Source: Sulfitobacter sp. DSM 110093 (GTDB taxonomy: Bacteria > Pseudomonadota > Alphaproteobacteria > Rhodobacterales > Rhodobacteraceae). Taken from it: DNA of 64,000 nt. Below are positions 42,569-52,028 of this stretch, piece by piece. Within the stretch, counting starts at the first letter, position 1; each line of letters opens with the position of its first letter. The DNA lies in assembly GCF_022788715.1 (NCBI RefSeq), contig NZ_CP085167.1:2741001-2805000 (forward strand), in the 5' to 3' direction. The notes under the pieces were generated by a model. The model saw only the letters and a program-made list of their open reading frames with translations. It ran no database searches and was not told where the DNA came from. The position numbers were made by a program, and so were the translations under genes.

Positions 42569-43956
42569 AGAGCTTCTCCTTCTTTGTTGTGGAAAATACC
42601 CCATTTCAAGCTTTGGTCCTGTGCGGCGAGCCTGAGCACTACAGCCGTCAAACCCAATAGCATGACTTCGGCCAATGGGCCCGCAATCCAGATGCCTATT
42701 TCACCGAACCAGACGGGCAACAAGAACGTCAATGGGATCGCAAATGCATAGGTTTTTGTGAGCCCCAGCAGAGCGGCCTTGCTCGCGGAGCCAATCGCTT
42801 GGAAATAGGTCGCGATCATCATCAACGGCCCCACCAGAAGGAAGACGCTGGCCATGACGGGGAGGATACGTGACACCTCGTCAATGACTGCGACATCCTC
42901 CACGAATGCGCTGGCGATCCGGCTCGGCATGCTCATCACGACGATCTGCACCACTGCGCAATAGATAAACGCGACCCAAAGGGCCATGCGCAGGCTCGCA
43001 TCCGACCTATGCAAGAGGGCGGCGCCATAGTTGTTGCCCGTGACGGTTTGCATCGCGAAGGACAGACCCAAGAGCGGCAGGAAGGTGAATGTGATGACCC
43101 GCGTGATAATGCCATATGCCGTGATCGTGTCGGCATAGCCCGGTCGGCCGACCCATTGCAGCGCGGTGATAATCGCCGCCGACCCAAGCGCAAGCCCGAT
43201 GAAATTCAGGCTTTGGGGTGCGCCCAGGGCGAGGATTCGCCCCCATTTTCCGCACATGGAATGGGACAGCAGGGTCGCAGGACGCAGCGACGTTTCGCCG
43301 AACAAACGGAACGCAAGAATGACCGCAAACGCGAATGCTTGAGCCGTCGCTGTCCCATAGGCTGACCCAGCAACGCCCATGTCCAAAATGGCGATCAGCA
43401 CATAATTAAACCCTATGTTTGCAAGCGACACCAGCAGGCTCATTGCGGCCATAAAGCCCACGCGCCCTTCATTCCGCAGTGCGTCAGAATTGACCGATAA
43501 CACGAACAACAGTGGAGAGAAGAACACCGTGATCCGAAGGTAGACCAATCCCATCTGCGCCAAACTCTCTGACCCGCCAGCGGCGAGCAATGCAACAGGC
43601 TGGCCCAATAGGAGGAACAACACGATCAGGACCGCGCCCAATCCCACGGCCAGCCCATGTGCGCCTGCAAACGTCGCACGCGCACCGTCTATGTCGCCCG
43701 CGCCGAGGGACCGGGCCAGAAGGCTCGACATGCCGTTGGCAACAAGCGTGGAGAGCGCCACAATCATCATGTAAATCGGGAACATCAACGTAACCGCTGC
43801 CAGCGCATCAGGCCCGACGTAAATACCCAAAAACAACGCATCTGCAACGGACAGCAGCCCGTTCATCCCCATCACGAAAATGATCGGCAGCGCAGTCTTA
43901 AGGTAGATTGTGCCAAGCGGCCCATCGGTGAATGTATTGGTGGGAGTATCACTCAT
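42565..43956 (-). CDS. MATE-family efflux transporter
   Basis: 463 residues, twelve hydrophobic helices in two related halves (PIYMMIVALSTLVANGMSSL and ITRVITFTFLPLLGLSFAMQ with TVTGNNYGA). This is the usual NorM/MATE pattern, an ion-driven exporter of cationic compounds. It begins the two-gene operon that ends with the glyoxalase-like gene. Confidence 0.92.
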   Translation of the reverse strand: MSDTPTNTFTDGPLGTIYLKTALPIIFVMGMNGLLSVADALFLGIYVGPDALAAVTLMFPIYMMIVALSTLVANGMSSLLARSLGAGDIDGARATFAGAHGLAVGLGAVLIVLFLLLGQPVALLAAGGSESLAQMGLVYLRITVFFSPLLFVLSVNSDALRNEGRVGFMAAMSLLVSLANIGFNYVLIAILDMGVAGSAYGTATAQAFAFAVILAFRLFGETSLRPATLLSHSMCGKWGRILALGAPQSLNFIGLALGSAAIITALQWVGRPGYADTITAYGIITRVITFTFLPLLGLSFAMQTVTGNNYGAALLHRSDASLRMALWVAFIYCAVVQIVVMSMPSRIASAFVEDVAVIDEVSRILPVMASVFLLVGPLMMIATYFQAIGSASKAALLGLTKTYAFAIPLTFLLPVWFGEIGIWIAGPLAEVMLLGLTAVVLRLAAQDQSLKWGIFHNKEGEAL

Positions 43957-44205
43957 ATCCCATATCTCTCTTGCCTGATCGCGCAGTTTGAGATGGGACC
44001 CGCATTACCATCCGCGCGATATGCGGAAAGAGGTCGATAGAGAATTACGTCGCAGAACTTAACCAAGACAAACGTCAGCGGGAGGCAGGCGTCTACAGCC
44101 TGAATGCTGGCTAATCCGAAAATTTTCCGCGGTCAAGCGGTTTAGGAACATCCCATTCTGCGAAAGCCGACCTTCGCCGCGCAGCAAGAAATCGGTAAAG
44201 TTGGG

Positions 44206-44223
44206 CTGTTTTTCCACAGAATC
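44206..44223. repeat. Solitary IS1182-type terminal repeat
   Basis: CTGTTTTTCCACAGAATC is the reverse complement of the left end of the IS1182 element at 52999 (TGTGGAAAAAC). No second end is near, so it is the relic of a lost element. It borders the left flank of the second recombinase copy. Confidence 0.6.
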
Positions 44224-44328
44224 GGGCTCGAAGCGGACCTCGGCTGCGTTGCAGCATCCTGTGATATGTAGGTTCGGTCAACGTGGGGTTGTCGATGTGG
44301 GAGGGCATGGTGGATCGGAGGATCAGTC

Positions 44329-44960
44329 ATGGAAACACCAAACTTACCTGCCATTCGCGCGCTACGCCCCGCTTGGAACAAGGGCGGCATAGTCGGTCAA
44401 AAACGCCCATTGAAGCCAAAGCACGTGTGGGCAATCAGGGTTAGGCTTGAGCTTGCCGAGAAACACCGCGATCTCGCGCTGTTCAATCTGGCCATCGACA
44501 GCAAATTGCGCGGCTGCGACTTGTCAAAATGAAAGTGGTCGATGTCATGGCATCCGGTCAGATCAAAGAGAGGGCGTCAGTGTTACAAAGTAAAACCCAG
44601 AAACCGGTGCGCTTCGAGATCTCCGAAGGGACCAGAGCTTCGCTCACGAAGTGGATGGAAGATCCGCTGATGGTCGGGTCCGAGTATCTCTGGCCTGGCC
44701 GCTTCCACGAGCGTTTGCACATCTCAACCCGCCAGTATGCTCGGATCGTTCGGGACTGGGTTTCCTCGATTGGCTTGGAAGTGACGGCATATGGAACCCA
44801 TTCAATGCGACGCACGAAAGTTACCCAAATATACAAGAAGACTGGAAACTTGCGGGCGGTTCAGCTGCTGTTGGGTCATACCAAGATGGACAGCACGGTG
44901 CGCTATCTCGGCGTAGAGTTGGAAGATGCCCTCGCTATCGCTGAAGCCATTGAAATCTAA
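44329..44960 (+). pseudogene. Short tyrosine recombinase, frameshifted copy
   Basis: A homologue of the gene at 20697 (632 versus 633 bases). One base is missing near 44525 (GACTTGTCAAAA against GATCTGGTGAAAA), which splits it into two frames. The downstream part keeps the H-x-x-R (THSMRR), LLGHTKM and VRYLGVEL motifs. Ribosome site (GGAGG) and both flanks are conserved as well. Protein identity is high but third positions differ widely, so this is not a recent duplicate. Confidence 0.88.
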
Positions 44961-45182
44961 ACAATTGGGCCGTCTTCACGGACGTCCCATAGCGGACCTT
45001 GCCGGCTTCCGCAACGAGAGGCCGCTCTGTGTCCAACTTGTCGGAAGCAGAATGAATGCGACATAGTCAGTTCATGGATCGAAACAGCCTGTAGCAATAT
45101 GATTATGATTAAAAATGTGTCGCCATTTGGGGGCGCGGAAGGCACGATACCACATATGCGGACGTTCATGCCAACCTTGGTT

Positions 45183-46079
45183 TCAAACCAGAAAAATCTC
45201 TCTGATCGCGGCAATCACATGCTGAACCCCGCGATTGTTCGATTGGCGCGTGTGGCTGGCCAGATGCAAGGGAAAGCCACTGACCTTAACCGGCGGTTCA
45301 AAGCTGGTCAAAAGCGGATGCGCGTTTTGATCAAACCCGTGTTTGGGCAACATCGCGATATGATCTGTGTGCGCCAACAGCGACGGGACAAGTTGGAAGG
45401 ACGGCACAACCGCACCGACACGGCGCGACCGCCCTATCGCCGCAAGCTGAGCATCCAGAGGTGATTGCGTCCCTCCTGTTCCGGACATCAAGACGTGCGG
45501 GAACGCCAGCCATGCATCCAGATCAAACGCCTGTGCGGCAGGATGATCGCGCCGCATCGCAACAACATATGTCTCGTTAAACAATGTGGTCTGTTCGATG
45601 CCCTCAATCTGGTGCCCAAAGACCGAAACGGCAATGTCTGTTTCGCCACTCAGCAAATCACGCGCCGCTGCCGTGCTGCCGTTCCAAGGTTGGAAAATAG
45701 GAGTCACGCCCGGGGCGGTGGATTGTAATGCGGTCAGAAGCGGCCCCGCGATCAAAAATGCTGGGTCGTCTGCCATGGTGAGCCGCACGGTTTGACGCAA
45801 GGTATGCAAAGGGGTTTCCGGCGGATCGAGAAGGTCATTCAGCTCGCCCAGAACGGATTTAAGCGGCCCCCGCAGAGCGTCTGCCCGGGCGGTCCGCCGC
45901 ATTGCACCGCGTCCGCGCTCAAGCAACGGGTCGTCAAACAGATCACGGCACCTTTGCAGCGCATTCGATACGGCGGGTTGAGAGAGGTTCAACCGATGTG
46001 CGGCGCGGCTCACATGAGCTTCGTCCAATAGCGCATCCAGCACCACCAGTAGGTTCAAGTCGATCGATCTTAAATTCAT
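45183..46079 (-). CDS. LysR-family transcriptional regulator
   Basis: 298 residues. N-terminal HTH (LLDEAHVSRAAHRLNLSQPA, then VSNALQRCRDLFDDPLLERG) and a LysR substrate-binding domain. It is divergent from the reductase-membrane-RidA operon with 92 bp between starts and probably controls it. Confidence 0.93.
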   Translation of the reverse strand: MNLRSIDLNLLVVLDALLDEAHVSRAAHRLNLSQPAVSNALQRCRDLFDDPLLERGRGAMRRTARADALRGPLKSVLGELNDLLDPPETPLHTLRQTVRLTMADDPAFLIAGPLLTALQSTAPGVTPIFQPWNGSTAAARDLLSGETDIAVSVFGHQIEGIEQTTLFNETYVVAMRRDHPAAQAFDLDAWLAFPHVLMSGTGGTQSPLDAQLAAIGRSRRVGAVVPSFQLVPSLLAHTDHIAMLPKHGFDQNAHPLLTSFEPPVKVSGFPLHLASHTRQSNNRGVQHVIAAIREIFLV

Positions 46080-46171
46080 AGGGTCAATAATAGACTATAT
46101 CTTATATCAGTTGGAGTTATTTGTTTCGCGGATCTACGTCTTGGCCAAAAGAACTCGAAAGGACTGCGAGA

Positions 46172-46750
46172 ATGAGCAAGACACTGCTACTTATGTTCCA
46201 CCGCGATATCGAAAAATCCGTCGCCAATGCGGCTTTTCTTCGCGCGGCGCACGCCATTGAAGACGTGACCGCTATCGATGTCCAAGCACGCTATCCCGAT
46301 GGGCACATCGACCTGTTCACGGATGCCGCAGCCGATGCCCAACTGCTGCTTGGGGCCGACCGGATTGTGCTACAGTTTCCCGTGCAATGGTATGCGACGC
46401 CGTCCATTTTGAAGGCTTGGCAAGACGCCGTGCTGACGCGGATGTACTATGTCTTTCCACAAGACGAGGGCGAGCGCCTTGCAGGGACGCCGTTGATGGT
46501 TGCCGCGACGCTTGGCAACGTGGCCGAAGCCTATACACGGTCGGGGCAAAATTACTATTCGGTCGACGAAATTTTCACCCCTTTGAAAGCGATGGCGCAT
46601 CGCTGTGGCCTGCCATGGCATGCGCCACATCTGACGTTTTCAGCGGACAAGCTCGATGACGCCGCATTGGCAGCCGCAGCCCAGAGCTACACCCGTGCGC
46701 TTCAAGCATTCATCACGACCCCACGGGTTGCGCAGACGGCAGAGGTCTGA
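46172..46750 (+). CDS. NAD(P)H-dependent oxidoreductase, flavodoxin-like fold (KefF/MdaB type)
   Basis: About 192 residues. Flavodoxin_2 features: LQFPVQWYATPSILKAWQDA (FMN/FAD site), VLTRMYYV and, near residue 110, a TLGN segment. It transfers hydride to quinones or similar acceptors. ATG 46172 is chosen because of the upstream AGGACTGCGAGA. First gene of a LysR-controlled operon. Confidence 0.88.
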   Translation: MSKTLLLMFHRDIEKSVANAAFLRAAHAIEDVTAIDVQARYPDGHIDLFTDAAADAQLLLGADRIVLQFPVQWYATPSILKAWQDAVLTRMYYVFPQDEGERLAGTPLMVAATLGNVAEAYTRSGQNYYSVDEIFTPLKAMAHRCGLPWHAPHLTFSADKLDDAALAAAAQSYTRALQAFITTPRVAQTAEV

Positions 46751-46753
46751 GCG

Positions 46754-47152
46754 ATGACCGCAAGCACGCACGATACTTTCGTCGCTCTCGAGCGCGGCAC
46801 GCCGGCCCTGTTTGTGTGGTCGGCCCGATTGCTCCCCGTCGCCCTCGCGGGTCAGTTCTTTCTCGCGGGGCAATCGCTCTTCGCCGGCTTGCCGTGGTCC
46901 ATACACGGCATGGTCGGCGGCTTGGCCGGTGTGCCGATTGTTGTCATGGCCATTATGGCCTGCGCCATTGGGTATCTGCGCGGGTTCGCATGGTGGGCTT
47001 GCGGCGCTCTGGCGCTTTACGGGGTTCAGATTGCGCTGGCCACGGGAGACGCGACCATGCTTGCGCTGCACCCTTTCAATGCAAGCCTGCTGCTGATCAC
47101 TGCCCTCGTTTTGCTGGCCAAGATCGAGCGTCGCCGCGCCTTACACACTTAG
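46754..47152 (+). CDS. Small four-helix membrane protein
   Basis: 132 residues with four hydrophobic helices (LLPVALAGQFFLAGQSLF, VPIVVMAIMACAIGYL, WWACGALALYGVQIAL and a last one near the C-terminus). It looks like DUF6220-type proteins, though I am not certain. It starts four bases after the reductase stop, so it is in the same operon. Function unknown. Confidence 0.7.
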   Translation: MTASTHDTFVALERGTPALFVWSARLLPVALAGQFFLAGQSLFAGLPWSIHGMVGGLAGVPIVVMAIMACAIGYLRGFAWWACGALALYGVQIALATGDATMLALHPFNASLLLITALVLLAKIERRRALHT

Positions 47153-47215
47153 CCCCCGATGCGATTGCAAATGCCACCCTGCGCGTTGCAAATTTCACAG
47201 ACCAAAGGACACCCA

Positions 47216-47614
47216 ATGACCAAACCAGACCCCGTATTCCCGTCAGGCCGCCAAGACCTGTATGAAACCAACCGATATTCTGCGGCCATCCGCTCAGGCG
47301 ACTTGTTGTTCGTTTCGGGCCAAGTGGGAAGCCGAGAAGACGGAACACCGGAGCCTGATTTCGCGACACAAGTACAGCGCGCCTTCGACAATTTGACCGA
47401 TGTATTGCACGCCGCAGACTGCTCCCTCAGCGACATAATCGATGTTACAAGTTTTCATACAGATCCCGAGGCCCAGTTCGGTGACATCATGCAGGCGAAG
47501 GATCGCGCTTTTCCTGAGAAGCCTTACCCGAACTGGACGGCCGTCGGTGTGAACTGGCTCGCTGGGTTTGACTTCGAAATCAAGGTGATCGCCAGAATTC
47601 CCAGCCGAGCTTAA
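47216..47614 (+). CDS. RidA/YjgF-family protein
   Basis: About 132 residues. Typical strings: YSAAIRSGDLLFVSGQVGSR, QVQRAFDNLTDVLHAADCSL and PNWTAVGVNWL, followed by FEIKVIARIP. The usual Arg of deaminase-active RidA near the C-terminus (ARIP context) is present. RidA hydrolyses reactive enamine/imine intermediates. AAGGACACCCA precedes ATG. It closes the LysR-controlled operon. Confidence 0.88.
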   Translation: MTKPDPVFPSGRQDLYETNRYSAAIRSGDLLFVSGQVGSREDGTPEPDFATQVQRAFDNLTDVLHAADCSLSDIIDVTSFHTDPEAQFGDIMQAKDRAFPEKPYPNWTAVGVNWLAGFDFEIKVIARIPSRA

Positions 47615-48095
47615 GTCGCCATGCTATCGAAGCATATAGCTTCAAGGAACAGAGCCATGTGCTTAGGCAATCAAGGGGTCTGCACGAAAACCGCAATAGT
47701 TTCCGCGATCTGAAACCTATCAATGAGATCTGCACAGGCAAGGCCCGGGTTTCCCGACAGCAGACATCGGGACAAAGCGCAGCGAAGGTCGGCTCTCCGC
47801 CCGTGCTGTCGATCAACACGAACGGCCCAAAGCTACCGATCGCCTTGTGGCGGAACGCTGCTGAGCAGCTTCTTCAGACCTGCCATTCATTCATTGTGCA
47901 GCATTTTCGTCGGATGAAGGTTGGCAGAGCGCAACAGAGGATGAATTCCCCGCGATTGCTTCAATGATCAGTCTATCGCCGCACATGACACCGAGAGGCC
48001 AATAGCCAGTTTCAGTAGCTCCCTTTGTTAGCTAAGGTTCCAGAGTAGACAAGCGAAACGGGCCACAGGCAGGCCCAGCTACATCCAGAGTTTTA
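47615..48095. other. Intergenic region with a dispersed repeat
   Basis: 480 bp without a convincing gene. It carries repeat copy 5 at 47803-47910. Confidence 0.5.
47803..47910. repeat. Dispersed intergenic repeat, copy 5 (degenerate)
   Basis: GTCGATCAACACGAACGGCC, GCAGCTTC and GTGCAGCATTTTCGTCGGAT, then GAAGGT, follow the order seen in copies 3 and 4, with changes inside. Confidence 0.5.
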
Positions 48096-48374
48096 TCATT
48101 CGTCAAACCCCGGGACATTTCCCAGCCTCACAAGGAAGCTTGGATCGGCGACTTCTCCGCTGTTTGGATCTTCGCGGATCATGTAAGCGTCGGCACCAAC
48201 AAAATCGTCGGATAAAGCCTCTCGTTCGGCACGGTTCTGTGCCTCTTGCGCGGAGGAATATTCAAATTGCTTGGCAATTTTCAGGCCAGTCTGCCCATTG
48301 CGCCCAGCCTTTGTCGTCACATAGGTCTGGCAGATATAGTGGATCTTTTCTGATGAAGGTTCTGGGTCGGTCAC
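48096..48374 (-). CDS. Small hypothetical protein
   Basis: 92 residues from GTG 48374, preceded by AAGGAGTCATTC. Strings: IHYICQTYVTTKAGRNGQTG, QFEYSSAQEAQNRAEREA and GADAYMIREDP. No family name is known to me, although the sequence is well-formed and soluble. It stands alone. Confidence 0.6.
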   Translation of the reverse strand: MTDPEPSSEKIHYICQTYVTTKAGRNGQTGLKIAKQFEYSSAQEAQNRAEREALSDDFVGADAYMIREDPNSGEVADPSFLVRLGNVPGFDE

Positions 48375-48506
48375 GAATGACTCCTTGGAAACGACTGGGT
48401 GGATTGGAAGGTTAAAGAGCGGCCTCAACCAATTGTAATGCGCTTGAAGTGCCTGTTGTCCTGTTCGGGAGCCACTTAACAAACGGCCGTCGGAGCTTGT
48501 TTGCAG

Positions 48507-48737
48507 TTATGAATCAGTTTCAGTGCGGCGGGTTTTGCGCACCGGTTTAGCTGCCGCCTCGGGTGGCGTGTTCGCTTCCCTTTCAAGGCGCGCAGTTCGC
48601 AATCTGGAGTTCTTCATCTGTCGCTGCTCCGCTTCTTCGTCGACCATTTGTCTGACGACACGCGTTGTCTTTTCCATCGCGGTTTCCGGTTTGGCATCAT
48701 ACACCTTGGACAGGTTCTTTTTTGTGGGCTTTGACAA
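48507..48737 (-). CDS. Small basic protein, paralogue of 55550-55771
   Basis: 76 residues, highly charged (VVRQMVDEEAEQRQMKNSRL, then RTARLEREANTPPEAA). It probably starts at TTG 48737 with GAGG about ten bases upstream. The core QMKNSRLRTARLERE lines up with TKKTELLRAARLKRD of the protein at 55550-55771, as does the overall size. Function unknown. Confidence 0.5.
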   Translation of the reverse strand: MSKPTKKNLSKVYDAKPETAMEKTTRVVRQMVDEEAEQRQMKNSRLRTARLEREANTPPEAAAKPVRKTRRTETDS

Positions 48738-48786
48738 TTTTCAGTTTCCTCTTTGGGTTGCATAAGGTTGAATCAAGTTCGCCCTT

Positions 48787-49908
48787 TCAAGCAGGCGCCA
48801 AGTGGCCAAGCTCATGTTTGCTGCACTCGGACGGTCCTGAAGGTAGATTGTCTAACAGACTTACTTTGATGTCGGGCGCAGCCATGGCGAGCATTAACGC
48901 ATTGTAATTCATTAAAATTTTTACTTCGGAGCCGACCGGCGGCGGGGATTGGCTTGTCCCAAGGACAAGGTGATCGCTGGTTGCACCAATCAATATGTTC
49001 CCAGTAGGCAGTGAAAGCCCCTGAATGTCGGTGTCCTGATGTCCAAGCGCGAGGATCATGAGCGCGGAGGCAGCATAGGCAGGCTCATTGCGACGTCGTT
49101 CCGCAGATGGCGCCGCCAGGGCAATGGGGAACGGCTTAGGTTTTACACCCTTCTCAATAACTTCGGCCAAAAGTGTGAAGGCGTCCCTATGCAAACCCCC
49201 GATCCGATCACCGGACAGAGGTTCGACACCCAAAAGGATCGCCTCGCCCAATCTGAGGTCGTTGACGCGGCCCGTTGCGTGCCCGCCGAATGCCCAAGGC
49301 AGGTTGGCTGATCCGCCACCTGACACAATCTTGAGGCTGGGGCCGCTCTTTCGCTCAATCTCCTCGGCCAGCTCACCGAATGCGACCATTTCAGAGGCTG
49401 TCGGAGCGACCCCGCTCAAACACGCAAAGTTAGCACCGATCCCCTCCAGCCTGACCCCGGGCATCTGCCGGACCTGCTGCGCAATTTCAGCCAGCTTCTC
49501 TGGGAATATGCCGTCGCGCCGGTCCCCCATCTCGACCATAAGGATAATACCGTGGATTGACCCATTGCGGATCGCAGCGGCTGCCAAGGCCGAGATGACC
49601 AGAATCTCAGTGTTATAGCTCGCTTCGCAGGATTGAACGACCTCATCAACCTGGCTTAACATCGGCGTCCGGATCAGCGTGATCGGGCCTGTCAGCCCTG
49701 TCGACCGTAGCCTTTGCACGTTGCTGATACGTGAATCTGCAAGCGCCGTGGCCCCACCATCGAGCATGGCCTGAGCGATTGCAGGATGCCCGCAGACAGC
49801 CTTCGTCACGCCAGTGACGCTGACCCCCCGCAGGCCCAAACGCTTGACCAGCGTCTGCGTGTTGTGCCTGATCTTGCATAGGTCCACCTCGATGCGTGGG
49901 CAGCTCAT
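48787..49908 (-). CDS. Alanine/ornithine-racemase-like PLP enzyme (fold type III)
   Basis: 373 residues. N-terminus PRIEVDLCKIRHNTQTLVKR followed by VTGVTKAVCGHPAIAQAMLD, where Lys in VTKAVCG is the PLP lysine. Later strings include VEMGDRRDGIFPEKLAEIAQ, EGIGANFACLSG, VSGGGSANLPW and LRLGEAILLG. This is the alanine racemase N-terminal family related to ornithine racemase and YhfX. Its start overlaps the upstream gene by four bases. Likely role: D/L interconversion of an amino acid handled with the DgcN-like partner. Confidence 0.85.
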   Translation of the reverse strand: MSCPRIEVDLCKIRHNTQTLVKRLGLRGVSVTGVTKAVCGHPAIAQAMLDGGATALADSRISNVQRLRSTGLTGPITLIRTPMLSQVDEVVQSCEASYNTEILVISALAAAAIRNGSIHGIILMVEMGDRRDGIFPEKLAEIAQQVRQMPGVRLEGIGANFACLSGVAPTASEMVAFGELAEEIERKSGPSLKIVSGGGSANLPWAFGGHATGRVNDLRLGEAILLGVEPLSGDRIGGLHRDAFTLLAEVIEKGVKPKPFPIALAAPSAERRRNEPAYAASALMILALGHQDTDIQGLSLPTGNILIGATSDHLVLGTSQSPPPVGSEVKILMNYNALMLAMAAPDIKVSLLDNLPSGPSECSKHELGHLAPA

Positions 49909-51104
49909 ACCGTTGCCACAGCAGGCCTTCGCGTCAGTGCTGGGTATGCGGCAGTTACCATCGCAAGCAGATCTGCAACCGGTCTCGCCAATGCATCGGT
50001 GACTGGCAGCCCAAGCTGTTGTGACTGGGCCGCGATAGTGTCGGTAATCTCGACCTCGGACATCCCCTCGTGATTGAGCGTGACACCGATGACCTTGGTA
50101 TCAGCAAAAGCTTCGATCAAAGCGATCTCACTTGATGACGTGGGCATCGGCATAGTTGGAAAGTCGCAGCGATGGGCGCGTTTTGGCGCGTGCTGCAGGA
50201 TGACCGCATCGGGCTGGCTCCCTCGCAGAATGAAGGCCGATGTGCAAAAGGCAGGGTGGCTCAGGGCGCCCTGCCCTTCGATCAGGATCACATCGGGCTG
50301 TTCGGCGTCAGACGCGGCAACAATCGCGCCCTCAAGCTCGCCACAGCAGAACTGCGGCGGCACGGCGTCCATTGCGATGCCGTATTTCGCGCCCTGCATC
50401 AGGCCGGTCTGGCCCGTGCCTACAAGCACGGTCTTGATGCCTTGTGCGTTGAGCGCCCGCGCCAAAACGGTGGCCGTTGTTCGCTTTCCGATGGCGCAGT
50501 CAGTACCAAGAACAGCAATCCGCAGCGCTTTGACGTCAGCGACACTCCCATCAAAGAGCCGCATGTCTTTGCTGGCTTTTGGCTTGCGGATGTCGCGGAT
50601 CGTGACATTCCGGTCCGATGCAGCGCTGGCTATTTCTGTATCATCGCACAGATATTCATGCAGCCCGCTTACGATATTCATCCCAAGCTCAATCGCTTGC
50701 AGAACAACGCCCCGGTCCGCAGTTGAAAGACGCCCTGTTGAGGGGGCCATCCCATAGATCAGCGTATCGGGCGTGACGGTTTCATGGGCAACTGCCGCCT
50801 CCAAATGACCAAAGATCGGTACTTGGTTGACCCTATCATCGAGAACGAGGCCGCTGTCTTGTCCGCTATAGGTGCTGTCGATGACTGAAAGGATGCGATA
50901 CGCTTGGGAATGGCGAACAAGGCCATTCGCGGTCTTGCCATCAATCCGCGTAAAGTTGCCTTCACAATAGACAATCGCTGTTGGGTGAGCCGCGATCTGC
51001 GTGTTTGATAGTGCGACAGACGCGTTGCTCCGGCTCATTGGCGGCGCTTGCGCACCGCTGGCCGGACGGCGGATGGTATCGACAGTGTCAGACTTCGTTT
51101 CCAT
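49905..51104 (-). CDS. DUF1611/DgcN-family protein (D-glutamate N-acetyltransferase-like)
   Basis: 399 residues. A P-loop-like segment (IAVLGTDCAIGKRTTATVLARAL, split here) at about residue 195, and family strings YGMAPSTGRLSTADRGVVLQ, GMNIVSGLHEYLCDD and LIEGQGALSHPAF. The DUF1611 family includes DgcN, which acts in D-glutamate breakdown together with DgcA. Here the usual DgcA-type epimerase is absent and a racemase-like gene is coupled instead. GAGAGAACAAA precedes ATG. Confidence 0.85.
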   Translation of the reverse strand: METKSDTVDTIRRPASGAQAPPMSRSNASVALSNTQIAAHPTAIVYCEGNFTRIDGKTANGLVRHSQAYRILSVIDSTYSGQDSGLVLDDRVNQVPIFGHLEAAVAHETVTPDTLIYGMAPSTGRLSTADRGVVLQAIELGMNIVSGLHEYLCDDTEIASAASDRNVTIRDIRKPKASKDMRLFDGSVADVKALRIAVLGTDCAIGKRTTATVLARALNAQGIKTVLVGTGQTGLMQGAKYGIAMDAVPPQFCCGELEGAIVAASDAEQPDVILIEGQGALSHPAFCTSAFILRGSQPDAVILQHAPKRAHRCDFPTMPMPTSSSEIALIEAFADTKVIGVTLNHEGMSEVEITDTIAAQSQQLGLPVTDALARPVADLLAMVTAAYPALTRRPAVATV

Positions 51105-51188
51105 TTTGTTCTCTCTTTTTATGTTAGCATCAAGGACAGGCCCGTTCGCAGCCCCACAGGCTGAAGCCTGTGTTGCGGTGTTTCGCGC

Positions 51189-52028
51189 TCAGTTGTTAAG
51201 GACGCACTGCCCTTTGGACTTTTGGAAATTTCTGTTGCATTCCCATCGGTTGCCCGACCTGCCCAGATGCGCGTACTCAGGAATATCTATCAATTCGCAT
51301 CTATTGCCCGACGCGGCATATCCACGATCGCACTTCCAGCCTTTTCCATAGCTTGCGCCATCGAAATAGGCATTTTGGGGAATAACGGCGGCTTTGCAAA
51401 GACCAGCCTGTGCAACAAAGCCACGCTCACACGTCCAAGGCTGACCGTATCGCGTTCCATTCAGATAGGCGTTGGCCGGAACCGCAATCTCGACACACAG
51501 GTTGCCAGTTGCTTCATACCCACGTTCACACCTCCACGCGGAGCCATATGAGGCATCGACCAAATACGCATGCGCTGGCAGGACGATTTCCTGACATGAG
51601 TCATCGACTTTGACATAGCCACGTAAACACTCCCACCGCCTGCCTGACGGGTCTAAGAAGCCACCCTCAGGCACCTCGACCGCAATGCAGGTTTCCGTAT
51701 CGGTTTTGCGAAACCCATGTAGACAGTCCCATCCGGACCCGTAGGACCGCTTCGTGTCATATGCGTTTTGCGGTACGATGACTTCAAGGCAGGCATTTTC
51801 GTTCAGGCGGAAACCAATATTACATTCCCAGCCTTTGCCATAACTTCTGGTACTGGCGTTCTCCGGCATCTCTTGTGCGCTGGTTTGGGCCAATGCAGGT
51901 AGCACAGAAAGCATGAGCGCCAAGATTGAACCGGCAAACAGACCGATGATTGTGTGAGTTTGCGAAGGGGCGCAGAAGGCAATTGCATGCGGGCCGCGCG
52001 ACCCTGTAAGTTGTGGTTTACGATCCAT
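51189..52028 (-). CDS. Secreted protein with seven Cys/Trp repeats
   Basis: 279 residues. A membrane/signal segment (IIGLFAGSILALMLSVLPAL) is followed by seven units of about 35 residues, each with the pattern YG-x-x-W-x-C-x-x-G-[FY]-x6-C, then I-x-[VI]-P-x-[NH]-A-Y. The seven W-x-C sites are WEC, WDC, WEC, WRC, WTC, WKC, WEC. Two Cys per unit suggest one disulfide each in the periplasm or outside. No enzyme motif. ATG 52028 follows AAGAGAG. Function unknown; repeats suggest binding. Confidence 0.75.
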   Translation of the reverse strand: MDRKPQLTGSRGPHAIAFCAPSQTHTIIGLFAGSILALMLSVLPALAQTSAQEMPENASTRSYGKGWECNIGFRLNENACLEVIVPQNAYDTKRSYGSGWDCLHGFRKTDTETCIAVEVPEGGFLDPSGRRWECLRGYVKVDDSCQEIVLPAHAYLVDASYGSAWRCERGYEATGNLCVEIAVPANAYLNGTRYGQPWTCERGFVAQAGLCKAAVIPQNAYFDGASYGKGWKCDRGYAASGNRCELIDIPEYAHLGRSGNRWECNRNFQKSKGQCVLNN

